64,000 bases of DNA from Nostoc sp. CENA543 (GTDB taxonomy: Bacteria; Cyanobacteriota; Cyanobacteriia; Cyanobacteriales; Nostocaceae): contig NZ_CP023278.1 of NCBI RefSeq assembly GCF_002896875.1, positions 4,016,501 through 4,080,500 of the forward strand, read 5' to 3'. Position numbers and translations under genes: made by a program. This document shows, piece by piece, positions 1 to 8,144 of this stretch; position 1 is the first letter of the stretch, and the number at the start of each line of letters is the position of its first letter. The notes under the pieces are model-generated. The model was not told where the DNA came from. It saw nothing but the letters and a program-made list of their open reading frames with translations, and did no database searches.

Positions 1-1892
1 AAGTCGTTCGCGTCTTAGCTGTGGGAGGCTTTGGTCAAACCTACATAGCCCAAGATACCCGCAGGCCTGGAAATCCCATATGCGTTGTGAAGCACCTCAA
101 ACCCACTAGTTCTGACCCCAAAATTTTTGAGACAGCCAAGCGTCTGTTTAACAGTGAAGCAGAAACTTTAGAAAGGCTGGGTCATCATGACCAAATTCCT
201 CGGTTATTGGCTTATTTTGATGAAAATCAAGAATTCTATTTAGTCCAAGAATATATTGAAGGTCATACCCTCACGGAAGAACTCATCCCTGGTAAGCGTT
301 GGAGTGAAAGCCAGGCGATGCAATTTTTGCAGGATGCGTTGAGTATTCTGGAGTTTGTTCACCAGCAAGGGGTGATTCACCGCGATATTAAACCTGATAA
401 TATTATTCGCCGTACCTCAGATCATAAGTTGGTTTTAGTAGACTTTGGTGCAGTTAAGCAATTACGCACATCAATGGTGACAGTTGGGGGACAACCCACT
501 GCGACAGTCGCTATTGGTACTCCTGGTTATATGCCCACAGAACAGGGACAAGGTAAACCCCGACCGAATAGTGATATTTATTCTCTCGGTATTATCGCCA
601 TTCAAGCTTTAACAGGACTACCAGCCGCCGAACTGCAAGAAGACCCCAACACAGGGGAAATCATCTGGCTGCATTTAGTCAAAGTCAACTCTCGTCTGGC
701 CCAAGTGTTAACTAAGATGGTGCGTTATCACTTCAAAGACCGTTATCAAACCGCTACAGAAGCCTTGCAAGCTTGTAAAGATGCTGCTAACCCTTTGCCT
801 GTGGCTGTATCAGCTAAGGCGGAAAAATCTATTAATAGTTCTCACTACCAACCTACTACACTACCATCTCAGATAACTCGACAAAAAACTGTAGCGGTTG
901 CGCCAGCTAACCCAATTAAACCTCAACCATTGCCTCCTAAATCCCCCAAATCTGACCCTTGGCCATTATTAATTGGCTTGTTTTTAGCCGGTGGTGCGGC
1001 GGCTGTGGTGGCTAATGTCTATCCCAACGTGAAAAACTTTGCCTCTAATTTCTTAGGGAATGATGCGACAACTGCCAATAAATGTCTAGCGGTGGTAGCG
1101 GGTAATTCTAATATCCGTTCTGAACCGAGTTCGATTAATTCCGATAATGTCTTACAAACAATTGGCGAAAATAGCAAGTTTGAGGTGACTGGTAGACGCA
1201 CTAAGCGGGGTTGGGTGGAAATTAAATTTAATTCCCGGCGTTTGGCTTGGGCGCACTCAGATGTGATTATCAATAATCAGGAATGGACTACTTGTCTGCG
1301 TAATAAAGGTATTGCCATTCAGACATTCACTGATAATCAATTTATTGCTAGTAAACCAGTACCTCAACCCAAAGAAAAATCTCCAGAGATAATTACCCCA
1401 TCACTCCAACCAATAGTTTCCGCCACTCCTACCCCTGCCAAGTCTCAAGAAGATCCTGCCAAAATTATCGCCAAAGCTAGACAAAAGTATGATTCAGGTG
1501 ATTTACTAGGTGCGATCGCTATACTTAGATCCGTTCCTGATAGTGCCTCTGCTGGCATTAAAGAAACAACCGCCATGATTCAACAATGGCAACAAGATTG
1601 GGAAAAAGCGGATGCACTCTTTAAAGATATCAATCAAGCTTTAGATGATGGTCAGTGGAATAAGGTTTTAGACTATCAAAAGCATCCTGAAAAATTACCC
1701 AACATTAAATACTGGCGAGATAAATTAGAACCAGCATTTAAACAAGCTGCCGAAAACCTGGAGAAACAAGTTACTTCCCACACCAAAAATCAAGACAGCG
1801 AAAATCACTCCCAGCCAGAAACCTCCGAGAGTGAACAATCGACAGATTCAGATATTATCAGTCCCGAAAGATTGCCGCAAAATGGATATTGA
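1..1892 (+). CDS. Serine/threonine protein kinase with SH3-like domain, 5' end missing
   Basis: The reading frame is open to the left edge (first whole codon at base 3), so the N-terminus lies outside the window; the GTG at 21 is not a start. Numbering from that codon, a Gly-rich loop (GGFGQTYIA) opens the protein. K24 is the ATP lysine, HRDIKPDN at 120-127 the catalytic loop, DFG at 141-143, and GTPGYMPTEQ the activation segment. A Pro-rich linker leads to one membrane segment at about 314-334, then a bacterial SH3-like domain at about 355-412 and a charged helical tail. This is the usual cyanobacterial Hanks-type kinase plan: cytoplasmic kinase, extracytoplasmic sensor. Targets cannot be told. 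A run of CAATTCG repeats starts 3 bp after the stop. Confidence 0.93.
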   Translation, partial: VVRVLAVGGFGQTYIAQDTRRPGNPICVVKHLKPTSSDPKIFETAKRLFNSEAETLERLGHHDQIPRLLAYFDENQEFYLVQEYIEGHTLTEELIPGKRWSESQAMQFLQDALSILEFVHQQGVIHRDIKPDNIIRRTSDHKLVLVDFGAVKQLRTSMVTVGGQPTATVAIGTPGYMPTEQGQGKPRPNSDIYSLGIIAIQALTGLPAAELQEDPNTGEIIWLHLVKVNSRLAQVLTKMVRYHFKDRYQTATEALQACKDAANPLPVAVSAKAEKSINSSHYQPTTLPSQITRQKTVAVAPANPIKPQPLPPKSPKSDPWPLLIGLFLAGGAAAVVANVYPNVKNFASNFLGNDATTANKCLAVVAGNSNIRSEPSSINSDNVLQTIGENSKFEVTGRRTKRGWVEIKFNSRRLAWAHSDVIINNQEWTTCLRNKGIAIQTFTDNQFIASKPVPQPKEKSPEIITPSLQPIVSATPTPAKSQEDPAKIIAKARQKYDSGDLLGAIAILRSVPDSASAGIKETTAMIQQWQQDWEKADALFKDINQALDDGQWNKVLDYQKHPEKLPNIKYWRDKLEPAFKQAAENLEKQVTSHTKNQDSENHSQPETSESEQSTDSDIISPERLPQNGY

Positions 1893-1894
1893 AC

Positions 1895-1933
1895 CAATTC
1901 GCAATTCGCAATTCGCAATTCGCAATTCGCAAT
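1895..1933. repeat. Short tandem repeat, heptamer CAATTCG
   Basis: More than five head-to-tail copies of the 7-mer CAATTCG follow the kinase stop codon directly. This is a typical short tandemly repeated repetitive (STRR) tract of heterocystous cyanobacteria. The same heptamer in the opposite orientation (GAATTGC) occurs near 22936-22964. Confidence 0.9.
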
Positions 1934-2034
1934 GGACTAATGTCCCGCTACGCTAACACAATTAAGTGTTGTGACTGGGACTTAAATCTCTAAATTTTAG
2001 TAAGTTAATGCGAGTTCTATTACCTCTCCCCAAA

Positions 2035-2057
2035 CCCCTCTCCGACACGGAGAGGGG
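2035..2057. terminator. Perfect 9-bp GC hairpin between convergent genes
   Basis: CCCCTCTCC, loop GACAC, GGAGAGGGG. It lies between the end of the kinase gene and the end of the minus-strand gene at 2138, where a two-way terminator would be expected. There is no T run on either side, so it may instead be one of the dispersed palindromes common in these genomes. It is followed at about 2090-2137 by a degenerate TTTTGCC/TTTTACC repeat. Confidence 0.45.
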
Positions 2058-2137
2058 CTTAAATATGTCAAAAAGTAAAAGTCAAAAGATATATCTTTTG
2101 CCTTTTACCTTTTGCCTTTTGCCTTTTACCTTTTTAA

Positions 2138-2788
2138 TTACCTCATTTCGTCATATTCGTGAGTTTCAATGCGTCTAGCATCCACACCACCAGGGGGTAG
2201 AAATTCTGCACGCCGCACAGGAACTAAAGGCTGTGTAGGGCCGTGGTAGGGGTGAATTACTTGAACGGTGCGAGTAGAATTTTGCTTTGAGGAGAATAAA
2301 GATAATACACCAGCAACAACAATACCGCCACCAATGGTGATAGTAGCACCGCCAACTGCCCAGACTATAGGTGAAGACCACCAAGGTGTGTCTGCTTGGA
2401 ATGCTGCTGTTGCCAGCTTTTGACTATTTTGCTGTGCTAATTGCAATTGTTGATTGTTGTAGTTTTGGAATTGGAATTGGAGTTGTTGATTTTGCGCTCT
2501 CAATTGCTCGTTGTCAGTTTTGAGGCGTTCCAAATCCATTTTTAGCCGTTCTAATTCTATTCTTTGTTCGGCGTTAGGCGCGGTGGGGGGCTGACTATTA
2601 GGGTATTGTGTTTGCCCGTAAGGAGGATAATAAGTTGGGGGCTGGATTTGGGGTGCTACCACAGTGGACGGAATTTGAGGACTAACAGCGAAATTAGGCT
2701 GTAGGGAAGCACTTGTCCCCCTCAGTAATAAAAGAGCGGCCAGTCCAGCTACAGCGACACCGCCAATAAATGCCATACTCTCACTCAT
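2138..2788 (-). CDS. Membrane protein with central coiled coil, function unknown
   Basis: 216 residues. There is a hydrophobic segment at about 4-24, a Pro/Gln/Tyr-rich linker, a strong heptad-repeat coiled coil at about 73-130 (repeated LERLK and Gln-rich stretches), and a second hydrophobic segment at about 140-166. A short tail ends in HEYDEMR. The two membrane segments flanking a coiled coil suggest a protein that spans or scaffolds the membrane. No family is recognised. It is convergent with the kinase and lies about 250 bp from trpA on the same strand. Confidence 0.7.
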   Translation of the reverse strand: MSESMAFIGGVAVAGLAALLLLRGTSASLQPNFAVSPQIPSTVVAPQIQPPTYYPPYGQTQYPNSQPPTAPNAEQRIELERLKMDLERLKTDNEQLRAQNQQLQFQFQNYNNQQLQLAQQNSQKLATAAFQADTPWWSSPIVWAVGGATITIGGGIVVAGVLSLFSSKQNSTRTVQVIHPYHGPTQPLVPVRRAEFLPPGGVDARRIETHEYDEMR

Positions 2789-3033
2789 CGCCCTTTAACC
2801 TCACCTGCGATGTAAATATTTTTAATCTCTAACTGACTCACACACACACTCATAATCTGTTAAGCCTACTTAATTTCACATAATACCCAAATCGTAGATG
2901 ACTGTATCATTTGTTTTTTTTACAGCCCAGTATTGTGATGTTAATATTCAAGACCATAAATATGGAATTGTCCACTATAGCTGGGTAAAAAAAACTTCCT
3001 TGTCATACTTTTTAATCTAGTGTATCTTGCTCA

Positions 3034-3834
3034 TCAAGATATGGTGATGGCTGTTTTAAGATTTTGACAAAATTCGGCGATCGCACTGAGTCCTTGTGCT
3101 GGTGTACCTTCGGCTAACCGTTTCACAAAGGCACTGCCCACAATGGCTGCATCTGCTCCCCAGGCTTTTACCTGCGTTGCTTGTTCTGGTTGAGCGATGC
3201 CAAAGCCTACACCGATGGGTTTATCTGTGAATTGGCGAATTTTTTGTAATAAATCAGACACACGGCTTTCCATTTGCGATCGCATCCCCGTGACACCGGT
3301 AACACTCACTAAATAGATAAACCCTTGGGAAGCTTGAGAAATGGCGGCAATTCTTTCGGCGGAACTAGTAGGGGCAATTAATAGAGTTAAATCAATCCCT
3401 TTCTCACTAGCTGGCTGTAAAAGCCCGTCGGCTTCTTCTAGGGGCAAATCAGGAACTACCAAACCGGACACCCCAGCCGCCGCAATTTGTTCTAAAAATT
3501 TATCGATTCCTCGATGCAGAATCGGGTTGTAATAAGTAAATAAAATAATTGGTGCTTGCAGACTGGGAGTAGTGGCTTGGAGCATTTCTAGCACAGCTTC
3601 CAAAGTCGTCCCCCGTTGTAAAGCACGAGTAGCAGCCGCTTGAATCACAGGGCCATCAGCCAGAGGATCAGAATAGGGAACACCTAATTCAATAAAATCA
3701 GCACCGTGAGCATCCAGAACCTTTAAAGCTTCGGCTGTGGTGGCTAAATCGGGATCACCGGCAGTAATAAACGGAATCAGAGCGCACTCTTGATTCCGTT
3801 TGAGGGTTTGAAAGCGATCGGTAATAACGGTCAT
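3034..3834 (-). CDS. trpA: Tryptophan synthase alpha subunit
   Basis: 266 residues. TrpA cleaves indole-3-glycerol phosphate to indole and glyceraldehyde 3-phosphate in the last stage of tryptophan synthesis, as the alpha part of the TrpAB complex in the cytoplasm. [19 protein letters not shown] carries the catalytic glutamate and aspartate. With the start at 3834 they fall at E49 and D60, the numbering of the E. coli enzyme, which supports this start over the ATG 7 codons upstream; those codons are read from TTAGTCA repeats. The C-terminal phosphate-binding motif GFGIAQPEQ is present. It lies downstream of ndhL and a DUF3007 gene on the same strand, a neighbourhood I recall as common in cyanobacteria. 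Confidence 0.97.
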   Translation of the reverse strand: MTVITDRFQTLKRNQECALIPFITAGDPDLATTAEALKVLDAHGADFIELGVPYSDPLADGPVIQAAATRALQRGTTLEAVLEMLQATTPSLQAPIILFTYYNPILHRGIDKFLEQIAAAGVSGLVVPDLPLEEADGLLQPASEKGIDLTLLIAPTSSAERIAAISQASQGFIYLVSVTGVTGMRSQMESRVSDLLQKIRQFTDKPIGVGFGIAQPEQATQVKAWGADAAIVGSAFVKRLAEGTPAQGLSAIAEFCQNLKTAITIS

Positions 3835-3893
3835 TAGTCGATAGTCATTAGTCATTGGTTATTAGTCATTAGTCATTAGTCATTGGTCGATAG
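3835..3893. repeat. Short tandem repeat, heptamer (A)TTAGTC(A)
   Basis: Tandem copies of TTAGTCA with TTGGTCA and GATAGTC variants fill the space just upstream of the trpA start. They supply the false N-terminal codons of the longer reading frame. Confidence 0.9.
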
Positions 3894-3940
3894 TTTTCAG
3901 GTATGCACTATAGACTTTTGACTTTTGACTATTGACCACT

Positions 3941-4252
3941 TTACACCTGAGACTGATCTTCTTGTTCAATCTCCGCCTGAATTCTTGCTAATTCTTCAGG
4001 AGAAAGTTCATCTAAACGCTGTTGGAGAAAAGCTGTTTCGTACTGTTCCCTTTGTTGATGGTAGGTCATTTTATTACCCACAGCACGCAAGATGTAGGTA
4101 GCTAACCAGCCCATCAACCCTATGACTAGCAAAGCTTGACTCCATATACCTGCCTGTTGGCCATCTAACCCAAATAGTTGTAATCCTAGATACGCCAAGC
4201 CGCCAGCAATGAATATACCAAAGCCAATTCCAATCGCATCAATACGTCGCAT
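3941..4252 (-). CDS. DUF3007 family small membrane protein
   Basis: 103 residues. It starts with MRRIDAIGIGFGIFIAGG, has two hydrophobic segments at about 7-28 and 35-58, and ends in a charged helix rich in Glu and Gln (LDELSPEELARIQAEIEQE). It matches my recollection of the cyanobacterial and plastid DUF3007 family, of unknown role. Its place between ndhL and trpA, all on the minus strand, is the main context. A link to the NDH-1 complex is possible but only inferred. Confidence 0.8.
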   Translation of the reverse strand: MRRIDAIGIGFGIFIAGGLAYLGLQLFGLDGQQAGIWSQALLVIGLMGWLATYILRAVGNKMTYHQQREQYETAFLQQRLDELSPEELARIQAEIEQEDQSQV

Positions 4253-4287
4253 GAGATTTATGACCTACCAATAGTCTTGTTAACAAG

Positions 4288-4336
4288 TTGGGGACTGGGG
4301 ACTGGGGATTGGGGACTGGGGATTGGGGATTGGGTT
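4288..4336. repeat. Short tandem repeat, heptamer GGGGACT/GGGGATT
   Basis: About seven tandem copies of GGGGACT and its variant GGGGATT lie between ndhL and the DUF3007 gene. This heptamer type recurs near 11180-11220, 23900, 30355 and 48120. Confidence 0.9.
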
Positions 4337-4373
4337 AATTTTCGCCCCTGCCCCCCTGCCTCTTCCCTGCCCT

Positions 4374-4586
4374 TTAAGCTTCAATCTTGCGTGGCTTGGG
4401 GCGCAGATTTACAAATGGGGATAAAACTAGTAGTCCTGGGAAGAATAAAAACACCATAAAATACATCAAAGTGCGCTCAATGGAGCTAGCCACATACCAG
4501 CGTAGATTTAAGTAGATCATTAAAGCTACGGGGACAACTAACAAGTAAGCTCCGGCCAAAACCAGATACAGCAAGGGTACAATCAT
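4374..4586 (-). CDS. ndhL: NAD(P)H-quinone oxidoreductase subunit L
   Basis: 70 residues with two membrane segments (about 4-25 and 38-58) and a basic C-terminus ([11 protein letters not shown]). Length, hydrophobic pattern and the central [18 protein letters not shown] stretch fit NdhL, a small membrane subunit of cyanobacterial NDH-1. NDH-1 drives cyclic electron flow, respiration and inorganic carbon uptake at the thylakoid. It is the first gene of the minus-strand group ndhL - DUF3007 - trpA, although tandem repeats separate it from the next gene. Confidence 0.93.
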   Translation of the reverse strand: MIVPLLYLVLAGAYLLVVPVALMIYLNLRWYVASSIERTLMYFMVFLFFPGLLVLSPFVNLRPKPRKIEA

Positions 4587-4944
4587 AAACTCTTTGTTTG
4601 GTGGATCTGTATTTACATCATAGGCTGAACCTTGGGGCTAAATAAACTCTGACTATTGGGCTTTTAAATGACTCCCGCAAAAATTCCTGATTATTGCTGA
4701 TCAAAATTTTGAGATAATGCTACAATAGCGAAGCTAGTAAAACATTAAAGGTCTTGTGCAACAAGATTAAAGATGCTAACCTAGTCTGGTTGCAAGGTAT
4801 CCCAAGCAACTCGCAGCTAAAAAGCGTGCTTTGCCAAAAAAGAAAAAAATTTTCTATTTTGTTGGACAAAAAACGCAATTAATGCTGAAATAGATAAGTG
4901 GTTATTTGCTTCCTCAGAAAAATAACCGACTCCCAAAGAAACGG
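4587..4944. other. Divergent intergenic region between ndhL and trnL
   Basis: About 360 bp with no reading frame I can support. It must hold the promoters of ndhL (leftward) and trnL (rightward). A TACAAT box near 4720 and an A/T-rich stretch at 4835-4865 are visible, but no convincing -35/-10 pair could be fixed by eye. Confidence 0.4.
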
Positions 4945-5253
4945 GGGGGTGTGGCGGAATGGCAGACGCTACGGACTTAAACTGAATTGAGCCTTAGAGA
5001 AGAAATTCTTTAAGTGTCAGCTCTCAAACTCAGGGAAACCTAAATCTGTTGACAGACAAGGCAATCCTGAGCCAAGCCGAGAACTCTAAGTTATTCGGAA
5101 GGTGCAGAGACTCGACGGGAGCTACCCTAACGTCAAGCCGAGGGTAAAGGGAGAGTCCAATTCTCAAAGCCAATAGGCAGTAGCGAAAGCTGCGGGAGAA
5201 TGAAAATCCGTTGACCTTAAACGGTCGTGAGGGTTCAAGTCCCTCCACCCCCA
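4945..5253 (+). tRNA. trnL-UAA: tRNA-Leu (UAA), split by a group I intron
   Basis: The 5' exon is 4945-4978 and the 3' exon 5203-5253, 85 nt when joined, a class II tRNA with a long variable arm as expected for leucine. The acceptor stem pairs GGGGGTG (4945-4951) with CACCCCC (5246-5252), followed by discriminator A73. The anticodon stem pairs ACGGA with TCCGT around the loop CTTAAAA, giving anticodon UAA. The T arm is GAGGG-TTCAAGT-CCCTC. CCA is not encoded. The intron interrupts the anticodon after U34, the position known for cyanobacterial and plastid trnL(UAA). Confidence 0.97.
4979..5202 (+). ncRNA. Group I intron of tRNA-Leu (UAA)
   Basis: A 224-nt intervening sequence after anticodon base U34. 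It ends in the terminal G at 5202. Conserved group I core blocks are visible: AATCCTGAGCCAAGCCG (Q-type segment) near 5063-5079 and GTGCAGAGACTCGACGGGAG (R-type segment, P7/guanosine site) near 5103-5122. GGGAGAGTCC follows. The sequence is very close in layout to the self-splicing Anabaena trnL intron, counterpart of the plastid trnL intron. No homing endonuclease ORF is present. Confidence 0.95.
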
Positions 5254-5357
5254 TTAAAAATTAAAAACTACTATATAAAACTTAGTGTGACTTTACCCAT
5301 AACTTTGCCGCGATAGCAATATTATTGTTTCAGTGAAGGGTGGCAAATTTATGGCTT

Positions 5358-5425
5358 GTAGTGAGAACTAAAGTTCTCTCTATGACATGCTACGCGAACA
5401 CAAAAGGACTAAAGTCCTTACTACG
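5358..5425. repeat. Double-hairpin palindromic repeat
   Basis: Two small perfect hairpins lie side by side: GAGAAC-TAAA-GTTCTC at 5363-5378 and AAGGAC-TAAA-GTCCTT at 5404-5419. Both are enclosed by an outer imperfect inverted repeat (GTAGTGAG / CTTACTAC). The centre carries ATGCTACGCGAACA. This looks like a dispersed palindromic repeat of Nostoc-type genomes rather than a gene. Confidence 0.6.
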
Positions 5426-5499
5426 AACTGAATCCTATTATTTTTAGATTGCTTAATATAGTTTGGTTTTTTCAAGTCGTTCTGACTTGAAAATACTTT

Positions 5500-7062
5500 G
5501 CGCTGAAATTAAGCAGAAAAAATGACTGTACAGACTGTGTTTGACAATCCGAACTCAAATCAAGACAGGTGATGTCAATCAGGCAAGCGTTGGCGATGCA
5601 GTTTCTAGCTGAGTCAGTAAAACTTCATATCCTAGTTTTTGCAAACGTTTAACTAATCGTTTTTTTATCGCCTCAGGCTTTTGTTTATCGAAATAATCAC
5701 CTCCCAAATCTTGATAAGTTTCCTGACGCAAAATTAAGTAGTAGGCGATTTTTAAAATCGAATGTGCAACAGCGATAATCGCTCTTTTCTTACCGCGTCT
5801 GGCGGCAATACGATGATACTGAGCCGCAAGATAACCTTTGGTTCTGGTGGCGGCATGAGCCGCTTGCACAAGTCCCACTCTGAGATTGTTATTACCTTTG
5901 CGAATCTTTGAGGAAAGTCGTTTACCCGCACTCTCACAATTACCCGGAGCAACACCAGCCCAAGCAGCCAAATGTTCAGCTGTGGGAAATCGGCTCATAT
6001 CAGTACCAATTTCGCCCACGATTAATTCAGCAGTCGGACGCGCAACACCGGGAATGGTATCCAGCAACTCCACGGCTTGTTCAAAAGGGGAACAATACTC
6101 CTTGATTTGTTGGTTAAATCGCTCAATTGTCTCATCAATGGCATCGATGTTACAAAGTAATTCTGCCAAAATAAAACGTTGATGCGGTCGCACTTTTCCA
6201 TCCAGGGCTTGTATGAGTTGCTCGCGTTTGTCTTTTAAACGCTTGGATGCCAGTTCAGCCATCAGTTGTGGGTTAGTTTCTCCCTTGACAATAGCATCCA
6301 GTATCATTCTTGCTGATACTCCCATGACATCTGATACCACTGCCGCTAGTTTGATATTAGCCCCTTCTAACACCTTTTGGACTCGATTGACTAACGTTGC
6401 TCGCTCACGAATAAAGTTTGTCCGATGGCGAATCAAATCACGCAAATCCCTTTGCTCTATCGGTGGAATAAAACTAGCACGCAACAGTCCGTGCATCAGT
6501 AATTCTCCAATCCATTGAGCATCCTTGGTATCAGTTTTCCGTCCAGGTACGTTTTTGATGTGGTGAGCATTCACCAGTAATACTTGAAAATTTGCCTCCA
6601 AGATATTAAATACTGGCCGCCAATACTCTCCCGTACTTTCCATCGCTACGTGAGTACATTCCCTTGCCATCAACCAATCTGACAAATGTAGTAGATCGCT
6701 GGTCATTGTTCCAAATGTTTTGATTTCTTTGTGACAACCACCACTCGACTTGGGTGTGATTGCACAAGCCACTACTGTCTTTTTATGGACATCCAGACCT
6801 GCACAACGGGAATATACTACTTCCATAACTACCTCACCTGATTTTGGCGACAAGGCACAGTGTCCTGTTGATACCCATGAGTCATAATCTGACTTACGTG
6901 CTTTCCTCTTTAACAGGCGCAACAGTTACTGGTTCTTGCGGGTATCTGGTTCTGGCTACTTAACAGGCTTTTACGCACCAAGAACGAACGAACTCTGTAG
7001 AACACCATGCTCCTTTTATTATCCCTTTTTCATGCGTTCTGGTGTACCCAGTTCATGACGGC
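5500..7062 (-). mobile_element. IS110-family insertion sequence (outer ends not fixed)
   Basis: The element contains one DEDD transposase gene, with about 235 bp of non-coding DNA before it (6827-7062) and an undetermined stretch after it. IS110 elements lack clear terminal inverted repeats, so the ends cannot be set by eye; the limits given are approximate. The 5' non-coding side holds the direct repeat GCCTGTTAA (minus strand) and complementary segments, consistent with a structured bridge RNA. It lies between trnL and the 3' end of a Fic gene. Confidence 0.6.
5579..6826 (-). CDS. IS110-family DEDD transposase
   Basis: 415 residues from the ATG at 6826, which has a good ribosome site (AGGTGAGG) 5 bp upstream; a longer frame to 6922 adds 32 residues without support. 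The N-terminal DEDD RuvC-like domain shows the first Asp in AGLDVHKKTVV, the Glu in AMESTGEYWRP and the DTKDAQWIGEL block. A helical linker follows at about 150-250. The C-terminal Transposase_20 domain shows DTIPGVARPTAELIVGEIG, FAAWAGVAP-like FPTAEHLAAWAGVAPGN, and the conserved serine context ESAGKRLSS. The gene looks intact and may be active. In IS110 elements this protein is a recombinase guided by an element-encoded bridge RNA. Confidence 0.95.
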   Translation of the reverse strand: MEVVYSRCAGLDVHKKTVVACAITPKSSGGCHKEIKTFGTMTSDLLHLSDWLMARECTHVAMESTGEYWRPVFNILEANFQVLLVNAHHIKNVPGRKTDTKDAQWIGELLMHGLLRASFIPPIEQRDLRDLIRHRTNFIRERATLVNRVQKVLEGANIKLAAVVSDVMGVSARMILDAIVKGETNPQLMAELASKRLKDKREQLIQALDGKVRPHQRFILAELLCNIDAIDETIERFNQQIKEYCSPFEQAVELLDTIPGVARPTAELIVGEIGTDMSRFPTAEHLAAWAGVAPGNCESAGKRLSSKIRKGNNNLRVGLVQAAHAATRTKGYLAAQYHRIAARRGKKRAIIAVAHSILKIAYYLILRQETYQDLGGDYFDKQKPEAIKKRLVKRLQKLGYEVLLTQLETASPTLA

Positions 7063-7065
7063 TAC

Positions 7066-7893
7066 TTACTTCAAATAATTATCAATAAAATCGGTAATTT
7101 CCTGATAAAAAATCTGCCCCTTCTCTCGACTGCTACTAGCAGTTACTAATAATCTTAAAGTTTCCACTAATGAAGTGATAGCCGCATCACAAACCAAGTC
7201 AAAAAGCCGACTTAAATCATCTTGGTTTTGTTGTCCATAAGCTAAAGCGTTAATATAGTCATTGCGAATGTGATTGTTAATTACCACAATGGGATAACCT
7301 GCACGAATTAACAATAAATTCATTAATAATCTAGCTGTTCTCCCATTACCATCCCGAAAAGGATGGATAGAAACAAAACGATAATGGGCTATTGTTGCAT
7401 ATTCTACAGGATGGAGTGTTAAAGCAGGATCTGAATTGAGCCAGATGACAAAATCTGCCATTAATTGAGCTAGTAAATAATGGGGAGGATAAATATAGTT
7501 TGTTCCTGCCGCCATCACATCCAAATTCCGATAGCAACCTGCTTCATCAGGGTTAATTTTCCTGAGAATCAGATTGTGAATTTGTTTAATTTCCCATTCA
7601 TTAATTTCTGTATTTTTTCGGGATAAACTCTCAATATAATCTATCGCTTCCTTATGTCCAATCACCTCTAAATGTTCATCAAGAGTTTTACCGCCAATTG
7701 TAGTTCCTTTTGTTAAAACTAACTCGGTTTCACTTTGAGTTAAAGTATTCCCTTCAATGGCATTTGAGTTATAAGTAAAGCGGACATCATAGAGCTTTTT
7801 CAGTTCGGCGATCATGGTTTGATCGAGTGGTCTAAAGTCATCTAACCAAGCTTTTAGCTTGTCTATTTGCTCTAATTTCAGTTGATAATTCAT
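7066..7893 (-). CDS. Fic family protein (predicted AMP transferase) with inhibitory motif
   Basis: 275 residues from the ATG at 7893. Fic enzymes usually transfer AMP from ATP onto a hydroxyl of a target protein. The canonical motif HPFRDGNGRTAR is at 177-188, with catalytic H177. An S-xxx-EGN inhibitory motif (SNAIEGN, 43-49) lies N-terminal, the arrangement of self-inhibited Fic proteins. This start gives the distance to the inhibitory motif typical of the family. In-frame ATGs at 8001 and 8118 would add residues that look partly repeat-derived. Downstream, the IS110 element begins within a few bases of the stop codon. No antitoxin-like partner is adjacent. Confidence 0.88.
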   Translation of the reverse strand: MNYQLKLEQIDKLKAWLDDFRPLDQTMIAELKKLYDVRFTYNSNAIEGNTLTQSETELVLTKGTTIGGKTLDEHLEVIGHKEAIDYIESLSRKNTEINEWEIKQIHNLILRKINPDEAGCYRNLDVMAAGTNYIYPPHYLLAQLMADFVIWLNSDPALTLHPVEYATIAHYRFVSIHPFRDGNGRTARLLMNLLLIRAGYPIVVINNHIRNDYINALAYGQQNQDDLSRLFDLVCDAAITSLVETLRLLVTASSSREKGQIFYQEITDFIDNYLK

Positions 7894-8144
7894 ACTCACA
7901 TATTTACTGATTAAAGCAGTTAATGAAAAGTCTTTTTTTTGACTTAAACCAATTACCTGCTCAATAAACTGCTCGTAAAGTTTAGAGGGAGAGACTAGCA
8001 TAGAGTAATGGGTAAGGGGTAATGCTGTTATTGTATTTTCTATTCTCCACTCCTTAAAACGGTGAATCAATCCAATCTTGACATACTTCCTGCTGCACCC
8101 CTGCTTCTTTTCTGGCATCCTATGCTTGAATATGAAAGCTATTT

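Noticed and set aside
5030-5254. Minus-strand frame MGVEGLEPSRP...
   Set aside because: It is antisense to the tRNA-Leu 3' exon and group I intron; this sequence is a known artefact of trnL genes.
5471-5491. Hairpin TTCAAGTC-GTTCT-GACTTGAA as terminator of the IS110 gene
   Set aside because: It is followed by A, not T, on both reading directions and lies about 90 bp past the stop; it may be part of an element end instead.
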